Assembly (NCBI RefSeq): GCF_005146945.1
Contig: NZ_SWMS01000005.1
Span: forward strand, 248,001-312,000
Source: Prauserella endophytica
GTDB lineage: Bacteria; Actinomycetota; Actinomycetes; Mycobacteriales; Pseudonocardiaceae
Direction of reading: 5' to 3'
Length of the DNA stretch: 64,000 nt
In this document: piece by piece, positions 27,262 through 35,545 of the stretch
Layout of the letters: every line of letters starts with the position of its first letter
Position numbering within the stretch: position 1 is the first letter of the stretch
Notes under the pieces: generated by a model
What the model was told of the DNA's origin: nothing
Databases searched by the model: none
Seen by the model: the letters and a program-made list of their open reading frames with translations, nothing else
Program-made: the position numbers and the translations under genes

Positions 27262-27680
27262 TGCGTGCGCCGCGGGATACGGGCGCGCAGGGCCTCGGCG
27301 AAGTACTCGGGGTCGTCGACGGTGACCGTGAAGTCGCGGTGCCGTACGCCGATCGGCTCGTGCCCGTGGACCGGCTCGTGGAAGGTGATGCGCACCTTGC
27401 CGTCGACGGTGGTCACGTCGGCGATGTTGGCCAGTGGCGTCTCGAAGCGCCAGTGGCCGTAGCTGACCTGGAGGCAGTCGCGGTCCACGCGTACCCGCGA
27501 GTTTCCCCGGTACACGCCGAACAACGGCAGCACAGCGTGCAGGGGGCCGCTGAAGGTGAAGCCGGAGGCGAGGAGCCCCTCTGGATTCGGCAGGTGGGTC
27601 TCGGCCGCGCGCCACGGATCGCCCGAGCTGCGGCACTCCCTGCGGAGCTGCGCTGCGAAACGGCGGTTGTACGAAGTCAC
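27252..27680 (-). CDS. Hypothetical protein, 142 aa
   Basis: A GTG-started 142-residue ORF with strongly coding third positions. The middle is beta-rich (YRGNSRVRVDRDCLQVSYGHWRFETPLANIADV), which suggests a small beta-sandwich or PH-like fold. There are no membrane segments and no catalytic motif I recognise. It ends in a terminator hairpin and lies next to the STAS gene on the same strand. Its function is unknown. Confidence 0.7.
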   Translation of the reverse strand: MTSYNRRFAAQLRRECRSSGDPWRAAETHLPNPEGLLASGFTFSGPLHAVLPLFGVYRGNSRVRVDRDCLQVSYGHWRFETPLANIADVTTVDGKVRITFHEPVHGHEPIGVRHRDFTVTVDDPEYFAEALRARIPRRTQSS

Positions 27681-27722
27681 GACGTCGAGGTACCCACTAT
27701 GGTGCCGCGCGAACCGGCGGGT

Positions 27723-28094
27723 TCAGCGCGAGTGTGCGAGGGCGTCTTCCACCGTGGAGTACAGCCGCAGCGTGTCGTTGAGCCCCACCACCTCGATCGG
27801 GCGGGTGACGGCCCGCTGCCCTGCGACGATGTGGAGGCTGCTGCCCTTGCTCTCGGCGGTGTCGTGCAGCCGCAGCAGCAGGGTGAGCCCACAGGAGCCG
27901 ATGAACGCGACGCCCGACAGGTCCACCACCAGGGGCTCGGGCGGCCGCACGTCGGCGAAGGCGTGCTGGAGGTGCTGCTCGAGCTCGGGGCCGGTGCACA
28001 GATCGACCTCACCCTTCACCCGCACCACGAGGGTGGTCCCGTGGTGCTCGTCCGCGACGTGGAGCAGCGGACTGGGCGCGGGCAACTCGGGCAC
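27723..28094 (-). CDS. STAS-domain anti-sigma factor antagonist
   Basis: A 123-residue STAS protein of the SpoIIAA/RsbV type. The conserved phosphorylatable serine is Ser67 in VAFIGSCGLTLL, preceded by VDLCTGPELEQHL. When unphosphorylated such proteins bind an anti-sigma ATPase and free a sigma factor. A candidate kinase partner of the HATPase type is encoded about 20 kb away at 47422-47865, but pairing is only inference. GTG 28094 is the start. Confidence 0.87.
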   Translation of the reverse strand: MPELPAPSPLLHVADEHHGTTLVVRVKGEVDLCTGPELEQHLQHAFADVRPPEPLVVDLSGVAFIGSCGLTLLLRLHDTAESKGSSLHIVAGQRAVTRPIEVVGLNDTLRLYSTVEDALAHSR

Positions 28095-28262
28095 TCGACC
28101 TCCAGTGGGGTGACCGCCTGACGGTCAGAGCCTAGCCCTGCCCACGACGGGTGCAACCACTTCTGGCCGTGCCGCGTTGCCTGGAACCGGCGCCACGGGG
28201 GCCCCGAGCCCCTTGAATCGGTGGGAACTCCTGGTAGCGCCGGGGTCGCACACCGTTTTCGA

Positions 28263-29549
28263 TCAGCACCTGCCGAGACCCGAATAGGTGAAACCCGCCT
28301 CGGCGAGTTCGCCCGGATCGAGGAGGTTCCGGCAGTCCACCACGGTGGCCTTTTCGGCCAGTTGGGCGAGCTGGGGCCAGTCGAGGTCCCGGAACTCCGG
28401 CCACTCCGTGAGCAGCACGAGCCCGGCCGCGTCCTTCGCGACGAGCGACGGCTCGTCCACCAGCTGTACCTCGCCGAGATCGGCGGCCCTGCGCACGCCG
28501 GGGTCGTACCCGGTCAGCTGTGCGCCCTCGGCCGCCAGCCGCGCGGCGATCGCGAGAGCCGGCGACTCGCGCAGGTCGTCGGTGCCCGCCTTGAACGTCA
28601 GCCCCAGCAGGCCGAGCCGCACGCCGGAGAGCGAGCCGTCCTCCGCGCCGGTCACCGCCTGCCGGACCTTGGCCACCACGCGGTCGAGCTGGCGCGCGTT
28701 GGCGGTGACGGCGTCGGCGAGCACCGTGAAGTCGACCCCGGCCTCGGCGGCGGCGTGCAGCAGCGCCCGCGTGTCCTTTGGCAGGCACGAGCCGCCCCAG
28801 CCCGGCCCCGGCGACAGGAAGGCGGAGCCGATCCGCTCGTCGAGGCCCATCGTCCCGGTCACGTCGGTGACGTCGGCGCCGAGCCGCTCGCACAGCTCGG
28901 CCAGCTCGTTCACGTACGACACCTTGAGCGCGAGGAACGCGTTGCTCGCGTACTTCGCCAGCTCCGCGCTCGCCGGATCGGTGTGGAGGACGGGCGCGTC
29001 GAGCCCCGCGTACAGGGCGGTCGCCACCGCTCGGGCCCGCTCGTCGCGGGCGCCGATCACGATGCGGTCGGGGTGCAGGAAGTCGTGCACCGCGTGCCCC
29101 TCGCGCAGGAACTCGGGGTTGCTCACCACGGGGTGGCCGAGCGCGGTGGCGGCCCGCTCGGTGGTGCCGACGGGCACGGTCGACTTGATCACCACGACGC
29201 ATCCGGGTGAGACGGTGTCGCGCAGCGTCGTCACGGCCGCGTCGAACGCGCTCAGGTCGGCCGTGCCGCCCTGGCCGGTCGGGGTCGGCAGGCACAGCAG
29301 CACCACGTCGGCGTCGCGCAGCGCCGCGTGCTCGGTGGTGAACGCGAGCCGGCCCGCCGCGAGGTTGCCTTGCACCAGCTCGGGCAGCCCCGGTTCGTGG
29401 ATGGGGATCTCGGCCTCGCGCAGCCGCTCGACCTTCTCCGCGTCCACGTCGACGCACGTGACGGTGTGCCCCAGTTCGGCGAGGCACGCCGCGCTCGTCA
29501 GGCCGACGTAGCCCGCGCCGACCACACCCGCACGCAGCCGCTCACGCAT
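28263..29549 (-). CDS. UDP-glucose 6-dehydrogenase
   Basis: A 428-residue nucleotide-sugar dehydrogenase that oxidises UDP-glucose to UDP-glucuronate with two NAD. It shows the Rossmann motif GAGYVGLTSA at residues 11-20, STVPVGTTE, NPEFLREG, KYASNAFLALKVSYVNE and the catalytic Cys255 in GGSCLPKD. It is the last gene of the glycan operon; its ATG overlaps the stop of the GT9 gene before it. With the UXS-like enzyme at the operon's other end it could supply UDP-xylose (inference). The 170 bases downstream hold no recognisable gene. Confidence 0.94.
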   Translation of the reverse strand: MRERLRAGVVGAGYVGLTSAACLAELGHTVTCVDVDAEKVERLREAEIPIHEPGLPELVQGNLAAGRLAFTTEHAALRDADVVLLCLPTPTGQGGTADLSAFDAAVTTLRDTVSPGCVVVIKSTVPVGTTERAATALGHPVVSNPEFLREGHAVHDFLHPDRIVIGARDERARAVATALYAGLDAPVLHTDPASAELAKYASNAFLALKVSYVNELAELCERLGADVTDVTGTMGLDERIGSAFLSPGPGWGGSCLPKDTRALLHAAAEAGVDFTVLADAVTANARQLDRVVAKVRQAVTGAEDGSLSGVRLGLLGLTFKAGTDDLRESPALAIAARLAAEGAQLTGYDPGVRRAADLGEVQLVDEPSLVAKDAAGLVLLTEWPEFRDLDWPQLAQLAEKATVVDCRNLLDPGELAEAGFTYSGLGRC

Positions 29550-30474
29550 TGGTCGCCTCCGGAAGCAATGTCCGTGCCGCCACGAGTACCTCGGCCTCGG
29601 TGAGCCGCAGCAGACCCGGGTCCGGCCGGTCCGCGAACGGGTCGCCCCTTCGGCCTGCCCACAGCACCTTGTGCCGCGAACGGTTCACGGGCGGGCCCCA
29701 GCGGCTCGGTGGAGTGGGGCCGAACAGCAGCACCGAGGGCGTCCCGAACGCCGTCGCGAGGTGGCCCACGCCGGTGTCACCGCACACCACGAGCGCGGCG
29801 TCGGCGATCACCGCCGCCAGCGCGGCGAGGTCGGTGCGACCCGCGAGCACGGCGTCCTCCCCGAGCCCGGCAGCCTCGGCGACCTCCCGTGCGAGCCCTT
29901 CCTCGCCCGCGCCGCCCGTCACCACCACGCGGTGTCCGGCGAGCGCGCGGGCCACCGCCGCGAAGCGGTGGGCGGGCCACCGGCGCGACGGGAACGCGGC
30001 GCCGGGGTGCAGCACCACCGCGCCGGGCGCCGGGTTCGGCACCTTCGGCGCGGGCAGGCCGACGTCGTCGGGGTCGGCCGGGATGCCCGCCGAGCCCAGC
30101 AGGTCGCACCAGCGCCGCACCTCGTGCACGTCCTCGCGCCACGCGGGCCCCCGCACCTCGGGCAGGTCCGGATGCCGGTGGGTGATCAGCTCGGCGGGTT
30201 CCGTCGCCAGCAGGTCGGTGATGCTCTCCGGGCCGCTGCCGTGGAGATTCACGGCGAGAGCGGGCGGCTCGCCGGGCAGGTGCAGCTCACCGAGCCCCGA
30301 GGTCGGCAGCACCTCGTCCACCGCTCCGGTCAGCTCGGCGAGCGGCGTGAGCGCGGCGGGAGCGGCCAGCACGATCCGGTCGCCGGGCCGGGCCGCGCGC
30401 AGCGCGCGCAGTGCGGGCACGGCGGTGAGCAGGTCGCCGAGGCCGAGCGCCCGCAGCACGAGTGTCACGGCCAT
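29542..30474 (-). CDS. Glycosyltransferase family 9 (heptosyltransferase-like), copy 1
   Basis: A 310-residue GT-B enzyme of the ADP-heptose:LPS heptosyltransferase family. The N-terminus MAVTLVLRALGLGDLLTAVPALRAL fits GT9, and the donor-binding C-terminal half has VVLHPGAAFPSRRWP and CGDTGVGHLATAFGTPSV. ATG 30474 is chosen because the longer frame runs into the upstream SDR; it overlaps that gene by 10 bases. An ADP-heptose donor is plausible because GmhA, HldE and GmhB are encoded in the same operon. The acceptor is unknown. Confidence 0.88.
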   Translation of the reverse strand: MAVTLVLRALGLGDLLTAVPALRALRAARPGDRIVLAAPAALTPLAELTGAVDEVLPTSGLGELHLPGEPPALAVNLHGSGPESITDLLATEPAELITHRHPDLPEVRGPAWREDVHEVRRWCDLLGSAGIPADPDDVGLPAPKVPNPAPGAVVLHPGAAFPSRRWPAHRFAAVARALAGHRVVVTGGAGEEGLAREVAEAAGLGEDAVLAGRTDLAALAAVIADAALVVCGDTGVGHLATAFGTPSVLLFGPTPPSRWGPPVNRSRHKVLWAGRRGDPFADRPDPGLLRLTEAEVLVAARTLLPEATNA

Positions 30475-31139
30475 GAGCCCTCTTCCTCGTGGCACACCAC
30501 GAGCTCGCGCACCTGGCAACCCGGAGGCTGGCGCAGGGCGTAGAGCACCGTCCGGGCGACGTCCTCCGGCCGGTTCAGCTTGGCGTCGGGCGGCGGCTTG
30601 TACTGCTCGTCGCGGTTGTCGAAGAACTTCGTGTGCATTCCGCCGGGCACGAGGAGCGTCACGCCGACACGGCCCGCCGTCTCGGCGGCCAGCGCCCTGG
30701 TGAAGCCGACGACTCCGGCCTTCGCGGCGCAGTACGCGGTCGCGTCGCTCACCGAGCGCAGGCCCAGCGTCGAGGAGACGGTGACGAGCGTGCCCCGCGA
30801 CCGTTCGAGGTAGGGCAGTGCGGCCCTGGCGACCGCGGCCGTGCCGAGCAGGTTCACCTGCACGACGCGCTCCCACTCCTTGGCGGGCACGTCGGTGAGC
30901 TTGCCGGGGTGGTCGATGCCGGCGGCGGTGAACACGGCGTCGAGCCCGCCCGCCCGGTCGGCCAGCTCCCGCACGGCGTTCTCGGCGGCGGGGGAGTCGG
31001 CGAGATCGGCGAGTTCGTACTCCACATCGGACTGTGGCGGCACGCGGTCGAGCACGAGCGGCGTGTCACCCTGCTCGCTCAGCGCCGCCACGGTCGCGGC
31101 GCCGAGCCCGGAGGAGCCGCCGGTGACCAGTACCTTCAT
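30465..31139 (-). CDS. Short-chain dehydrogenase/reductase
   Basis: A 224-residue classical SDR. It has the TGGSSGLGAATV cofactor loop near residue 6, the catalytic serine in VTVSSTLG and YCAAKAG (YxxxK). Within the ADP-heptose operon it might modify a sugar nucleotide or its oxidation state. It is shorter than and unlike the HldD epimerase, which is an extended SDR. ATG 31139 overlaps the HldE stop by four bases. The C-terminus ends CHEEEGSWP. Confidence 0.88.
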   Translation of the reverse strand: MKVLVTGGSSGLGAATVAALSEQGDTPLVLDRVPPQSDVEYELADLADSPAAENAVRELADRAGGLDAVFTAAGIDHPGKLTDVPAKEWERVVQVNLLGTAAVARAALPYLERSRGTLVTVSSTLGLRSVSDATAYCAAKAGVVGFTRALAAETAGRVGVTLLVPGGMHTKFFDNRDEQYKPPPDAKLNRPEDVARTVLYALRQPPGCQVRELVVCHEEEGSWP

Positions 31140-32497
31140 CGAGTCATCGCCTCCTGTACGAGTCGGGTGGTGGAATAGCCATCGACGGTGGGGACGAGCA
31201 CGATCTCGCCGCCGTGCGCCCGGACGACACTCGCCTCGGGCAGCTCGGCGCCCGCGTAGTCGCCGCCCTTGACCCACACGTCGGGGCGCAACCGGTCGAG
31301 CAGCGGCGCCGGGGACGGTTCGTCGAACACCACCACGGCGTCGACGGACTCCAGCTCCTCCAGCAGCCGCACGCGGTCGCTCGCGGACACGATCGGCCTG
31401 CCAGGGCCTTTGAGACGCCGCACGGAGTCGTCGGAGTTGACGCACACCACGAGCGCGTCGCCCAGCGCCCTGGCCTGCCGCAGCAGGCTCACGTGGCCGG
31501 GGTGCAGCAGGTCGAAGCAGCCGCCGGTGGCGACGAGCCTGCCGCCCCGCCTGCGCACCCGCTCGGCGAGGTCGAAGGCCGACGCGGCCGGTCCGGCCGA
31601 GGGCACGCCGTCGACCGACAGCGCGGCGGCGCCGCCCGCCGCGACGAACCGCGACGCGGCGTCGACCGCGGCGGAGACGGCGGCGGGCACGTCAGAGCCT
31701 TCCAGCAGGGAGGCCGCGGCGGCGCTGGCGAACCGGTCGCCCGCGCCGCACGTGTCGGGCCGCGACTGTCCGGTGACCGCCGCCTTGGCGGGCACGGGCA
31801 CGCGCACGACGCCGTCGTCGCGGGGCCCTGACAGCAGCGCGCCGCGCGCGCCGACCGTCACCGCCGCGGCCTCGCAGGACCACTCGCGGCGCAGCGCAGT
31901 CGCCGCCTCGGCCGGGTCGCCGCAGCGCGTGAAGCCCAGTGCCTCCTTGTCGTTGGGCGTCACGAGCGTCGCGCCCGGCACCGGCGCGGGCCCGCGCGGA
32001 TGCGGGTCCCACACCACGGGTACGTCCAGCTCGCTCAGCAGTGCGCGCACCTCGGGATGGGCAGCGACCCCGCGGCCGTAGTCGGAGACGAGCACCGCGC
32101 CCGCCGAGCGCAGCGCGCGGACGGCCCGCGCGGGCAGCGGCGCGTCGGCGGCGTGCCCGCCCCCGGTGTCCACGCGCACGAGCGATTGCCCCTGTGCGCG
32201 CACGCGCGTCTTTCGCACGGTCGTCCCGTCGAGTGGCAGCCGCACCACCTGCACGTCGCGCCCGAGCAGCGCGGCGAGCCCGCGGCCCGCGTCGTCGTCG
32301 CCGAGCGCGGTGACGAGCACGACCTCGGGCGCGGTGCGTGTGGCGAGCAGCGCCGCCGCGAGCCCGGCCCCGCCGGGCCGCAGCCACTCGCCGCTCACGT
32401 CCACCACCGGCACCGGAGCCTCGGGACACAGGCGCTCGGCCCTGCCCTCGATGTCGACGTCGAGCAGCGCGTCCCCGATCACCACGAGCGGCTTCAC
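31136..32497 (-). CDS. hldE: Bifunctional heptose-7-phosphate kinase/heptose-1-phosphate adenylyltransferase
   Basis: A 453-residue two-domain enzyme. The N-terminal PfkB-type kinase (about 1-300) ends with the catalytic DTCGAGDRF. The C-terminal nucleotidyltransferase (about 320-453) has GCFDLLHPGHVSLL, VCVNSDDSVRRLKGPGRP and the KGGDYAGAELPE segment. It phosphorylates D-glycero-beta-D-manno-heptose 7-phosphate at C1 and, after GmhB action, adenylylates the 1-phosphate to ADP-heptose. Start GTG 32497 overlaps the GmhA stop (GTGA); its stop overlaps the SDR ATG. Length and domain order match enterobacterial HldE. Confidence 0.93.
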   Translation of the reverse strand: MKPLVVIGDALLDVDIEGRAERLCPEAPVPVVDVSGEWLRPGGAGLAAALLATRTAPEVVLVTALGDDDAGRGLAALLGRDVQVVRLPLDGTTVRKTRVRAQGQSLVRVDTGGGHAADAPLPARAVRALRSAGAVLVSDYGRGVAAHPEVRALLSELDVPVVWDPHPRGPAPVPGATLVTPNDKEALGFTRCGDPAEAATALRREWSCEAAAVTVGARGALLSGPRDDGVVRVPVPAKAAVTGQSRPDTCGAGDRFASAAAASLLEGSDVPAAVSAAVDAASRFVAAGGAAALSVDGVPSAGPAASAFDLAERVRRRGGRLVATGGCFDLLHPGHVSLLRQARALGDALVVCVNSDDSVRRLKGPGRPIVSASDRVRLLEELESVDAVVVFDEPSPAPLLDRLRPDVWVKGGDYAGAELPEASVVRAHGGEIVLVPTVDGYSTTRLVQEAMTR

Positions 32498-33057
32498 GCG
32501 GGCACACCCAGCGTCTCGTCGAGCGTGGCGCACAGCGCGTGGACGATGGCGAGGTGCACCTCCTGGACCGTGGCGGTGCTCGGCGCGTCCACCGCGATGA
32601 CGTCGTCGGCCAGCGCGGCGAGCGGGTTGGGCTCCGGCCCGGTCAGCGCCCACGTGGTGAGGCCGAGCTCGTGGGCGGTCTTCACCGCCGCCACCACGTT
32701 CTGGCTGCGCCCGCTCGTGGACAGGGCCACGAGCACGTCGCCGGGACGGCCGTGCGCGCGCACCTGCCGGGCGTACAGCTCGTGCTCGCCGTAGTCGTTG
32801 ACGATCGCCGTGGCCGCCGAGGTCTCGGCGTGCAGCGCGATCGCCGACAGCGGTTGCCGGTCGTGCAGGAACTTTCCGACGAGCTCGCCCGTGAGGTGCT
32901 GGGCCTCGGCGGCGCTGCCGCCGTTGCCGCACGCGAGCAGTCGCCCGCCTCCGGTGAGCACCGCGGCCAGGTGGGTTCCCCAGCGGTCGATCGTGGGCGC
33001 CGCGGACTGCACGCGGCTGAGCGCGCCGCTGAGCGCGGCGAAGTGCTCTTCGATCAC
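32494..33057 (-). CDS. gmhA: Sedoheptulose-7-phosphate isomerase
   Basis: A 187-residue SIS-domain enzyme that converts sedoheptulose-7-phosphate to D-glycero-D-manno-heptose 7-phosphate, the first step to ADP-heptose. The conserved ACGNGGSAAEAQHLTGELVG, AIVNDYGEHELYARQV, LVALSTSGRSQNVVAA and the metal-site QEVHLAIVHALC segments are all present. GTG 33057 is preceded by CAGGAGGTG and overlaps the preceding GT9 stop. The longer open frame is rejected because it would run through that gene. Confidence 0.93.
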   Translation of the reverse strand: MIEEHFAALSGALSRVQSAAPTIDRWGTHLAAVLTGGGRLLACGNGGSAAEAQHLTGELVGKFLHDRQPLSAIALHAETSAATAIVNDYGEHELYARQVRAHGRPGDVLVALSTSGRSQNVVAAVKTAHELGLTTWALTGPEPNPLAALADDVIAVDAPSTATVQEVHLAIVHALCATLDETLGVPA

Positions 33058-34061
33058 AAGACACCTCCTGAGAGTTCGTGGACGGACCTCACGACGTCGG
33101 CCGGGTCGATCGCGAGGCACGGGTGCCCCTCGACGGGGCACTGCCGCGCCCGCGTGTTCCGGCACGGCGCGTCCTGGTCGCCCAGCACGACGGCGGGCAC
33201 CCCGTACGGGGCCCACCGCGCCGAGGGCACGACGGGGGCGAACAACGAGACCACCGGCGTGCCGACGGCGGCAGCCAGGTGGGCGGGTCCGGTGTTGGGG
33301 GCGACCACCACGCGCGCCCCGGCGAGCACGGCGGCCAGCTCGGGCAATCCGGTCACCCCACCGAGGTCGAGCGCGACCTCACCCGCGACCTCGGCGGTGA
33401 GCCGTCGCTCGCCGGGAGCGCCGGTGACGATCACGCGATGGCCCGCCTCGGCGAGCGCGCGCACGATCGCCCGCGATCGCTCGGCCGTCGGCTGCCGCGC
33501 CGGCACCGAGGCCGCCGGGTGCACCACCACGTAGCCCGGTTCGCCTGTGAGCCCGGTGGTCTCCGGCAGCGGGCCGCGCAGGGCGAGCCGTCCGTCGTCG
33601 CCCTCGGGCAGGGTGAACCCCGCCGCGGTCGCCAGCGACAACGCGCGCTCGGCTTCGGGCGGGTCACCCTCGACGCGGTGGCGAAGGTCGAGCAGAGAGC
33701 CCGGGTAATCCTCGCTGATGGCTCCGATCCACGGCACCCCGGCCATCCGCAGCACGAGCGCGAGCGGCAGCGGGGACTGGTGGAACGACGTGAGGACCAG
33801 TGCCGCGTCGAGCCGAAGGTCCCGCAGCTGCTTGGTCAGCGCCTCGATCGACTCCTGCGTGAGCTCGGGCGGTTCGGGGTCGATCCAGGGCGCGCACCAC
33901 TCGATCACCTCGGCCACGCCGGGCAGCAGCTCGGCACCGGCCCGCCCGCGCGGACCGGCGAGCAGCACGACCTCGTCGGAGCCCGCCGCGACGGCCCGCA
34001 CGCACGGACCGGCGAGCAGCACGTCGCCCACGTTGTCGAGCCGCGCCACGAGTGTCCTCAT
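33054..34061 (-). CDS. Glycosyltransferase family 9 (heptosyltransferase-like), copy 2
   Basis: A 335-residue GT9 protein beginning MRTLVARLDNVGDVLLAGPCVRA. The donor site shows VVHPAASVPARQP, VIVTGAPGERRL and APNTGPAHLAAAVGTPVVSL. Its C-terminus has a four-cysteine-free CRNTRARQCPVEGHPC segment with three cysteines, seen in many actinomycete GT9 proteins and possibly metal-binding. The ribosome site is GGAGGTCC before ATG 34061, which overlaps the GT2-GmhB stop by four bases. Two GT9 genes in the operon suggest that two heptose (or related) residues are added. Confidence 0.9.
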   Translation of the reverse strand: MRTLVARLDNVGDVLLAGPCVRAVAAGSDEVVLLAGPRGRAGAELLPGVAEVIEWCAPWIDPEPPELTQESIEALTKQLRDLRLDAALVLTSFHQSPLPLALVLRMAGVPWIGAISEDYPGSLLDLRHRVEGDPPEAERALSLATAAGFTLPEGDDGRLALRGPLPETTGLTGEPGYVVVHPAASVPARQPTAERSRAIVRALAEAGHRVIVTGAPGERRLTAEVAGEVALDLGGVTGLPELAAVLAGARVVVAPNTGPAHLAAAVGTPVVSLFAPVVPSARWAPYGVPAVVLGDQDAPCRNTRARQCPVEGHPCLAIDPADVVRSVHELSGGVL

Positions 34062-35545
34062 AGGACCTCCATGGCGAGTCGCACGGCGGACGTCAGGTCC
34101 GGCGCCACCGCGGCCTCGCGCCGCGCGTGCTCGACCTCGCCGGGCAGTGTGCGCGGGGTCGGCACGAGGATCCCCTTCGCCCCCGCCGCGGTCGCGGCCT
34201 CGACATCGGCGCCGATGTCGCCGACAACCACGCACCGGCTCACGTCAACGCCGAGCGCCTCGGCCGCGCGGAGCACGAGGCCGGGCTGCGGCTTGCGGCA
34301 CGCGCACGCGTCGTCGGGGCCGTGCGGGCACCACTGCCACGTCTGGAAAGGGCCGAGGAGTTCGTCGACGCGGGCGTTGACCCTGCGAACCTCGTCGTCG
34401 GTGAAGTAGCCCCTGCCGATGCCCGACTGGTTGCTCACCACGCCGAGCAGCACGCCCGCGTCCCGCAGCGCGCCGAGTGCGGCGCGCGCTCCGGGCATCG
34501 GGCGAACCTGCTCGGGGTCGGCGAGGTAGGGCACGTCCTCGATGAGTGTGTCGTCGCGATCGAACAGCACCGCGACCGGCTCCCGTGCCCGCAGCTCGCC
34601 GCGCAGGCGGTGGGCACACGCGGCGGGCGGGATGAACGCGCTCGTGACAGCCATGCGCGTGACCTCGGCGGGGGTGCGCGGACCCGGCGCGATCCGGCTC
34701 GCGGCGAACTGCGCGGTGAGCCCGGCCCAGGCCCCGCCCGCGAGCGTGGCGGCCCGGCGGCGGCCCGCGGCGAGCAGGCCCAGCGCGGCGGCGCCCGCGA
34801 CCGTGGTGAGCGCGTGCCTGCCGAGCCTGCCGGGCCCCTCCCCGGTCAGCTGCCGCCAGTGCCTGCCGTGCTTGGCGCGCATGAGCGCGTTGTCCGCGTT
34901 GCCCCGCTGCCTGCGCACGCTGGCGAAGAAGTCGCCGCCGCGCGCTGGGTGCGTGGTGACCCGGCGGCCCTCGGCGATGCGGTAGCCCGCCTGGCACACG
35001 CGCAGCGCGAGATCGGCGTCCTCCCGGAACGCACGCGGGAAGCGCTCGTCGAACCCGCCCACTTCCACCAGCGCGCTGCGCCGGTATGCCATGTCAGCGG
35101 TGATCCACCTGGCGTGGGTGAGCGCGAGCGTGTCCCGCTCGTCGTCGGTGGGGCGCCGGTCCTCCGGCAGCGGCACGACGATCTTCGCGACCGACGCGGC
35201 GATCCCGGGGCCGAGCCCGTCCAGGTCCTCCGACAGCCGTTGTGTCCAGTCCACATCGGTCAGCACGTCGTCGTCGAGGAAAGCGATCCACTCGGTGCGG
35301 GCGAGCCGCCAGCCGGTGTTGCGGGCGGCGGCGGGGCCGCGCCCGCCGGATCGGACCTGCCGCAGTGGAAACCGGATTCCCGGCAGCGTCAACGGATCGC
35401 CCCCTGGCCGGTCGTCCACCACGATCACCTCGGAGGGGTGCGGGCCGTGTGAGCCGTCGAGCGCCCGCAGCAGCATCGAGAGCTGGGCACGTCCCGTCGT
35501 CGGGATGACGATCGTGTAGCGCAGGGACTGCAGTGGGTGCACCAT
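34058..35545 (-). CDS. GT2 glycosyltransferase fused to GmhB-type HAD phosphatase
   Basis: A 495-residue fusion. Residues 1-260 are a GT-A glycosyltransferase family 2 domain (YTIVIPTTGRAQLSML, the DxD-like FLDDDVLTDVDW, and DERFPRAFREDADLALRV). A hydrophobic or linker stretch follows. From about residue 327 there is a HAD phosphatase of the heptose-1,7-bisphosphate type (LFDRDDTLIEDVPYL, VVSNQSGIGRGYFT, zinc ligands in CPHGPDDACACRKP, VGDIGADVEAA). The fusion supplies GmhB for the ADP-heptose route and ties it to sugar transfer. ATG 35545 shares bases with the carbamoyltransferase stop; an earlier in-frame ATG at 35611 would run into that gene. Confidence 0.9.
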   Translation of the reverse strand: MVHPLQSLRYTIVIPTTGRAQLSMLLRALDGSHGPHPSEVIVVDDRPGGDPLTLPGIRFPLRQVRSGGRGPAAARNTGWRLARTEWIAFLDDDVLTDVDWTQRLSEDLDGLGPGIAASVAKIVVPLPEDRRPTDDERDTLALTHARWITADMAYRRSALVEVGGFDERFPRAFREDADLALRVCQAGYRIAEGRRVTTHPARGGDFFASVRRQRGNADNALMRAKHGRHWRQLTGEGPGRLGRHALTTVAGAAALGLLAAGRRRAATLAGGAWAGLTAQFAASRIAPGPRTPAEVTRMAVTSAFIPPAACAHRLRGELRAREPVAVLFDRDDTLIEDVPYLADPEQVRPMPGARAALGALRDAGVLLGVVSNQSGIGRGYFTDDEVRRVNARVDELLGPFQTWQWCPHGPDDACACRKPQPGLVLRAAEALGVDVSRCVVVGDIGADVEAATAAGAKGILVPTPRTLPGEVEHARREAAVAPDLTSAVRLAMEVL

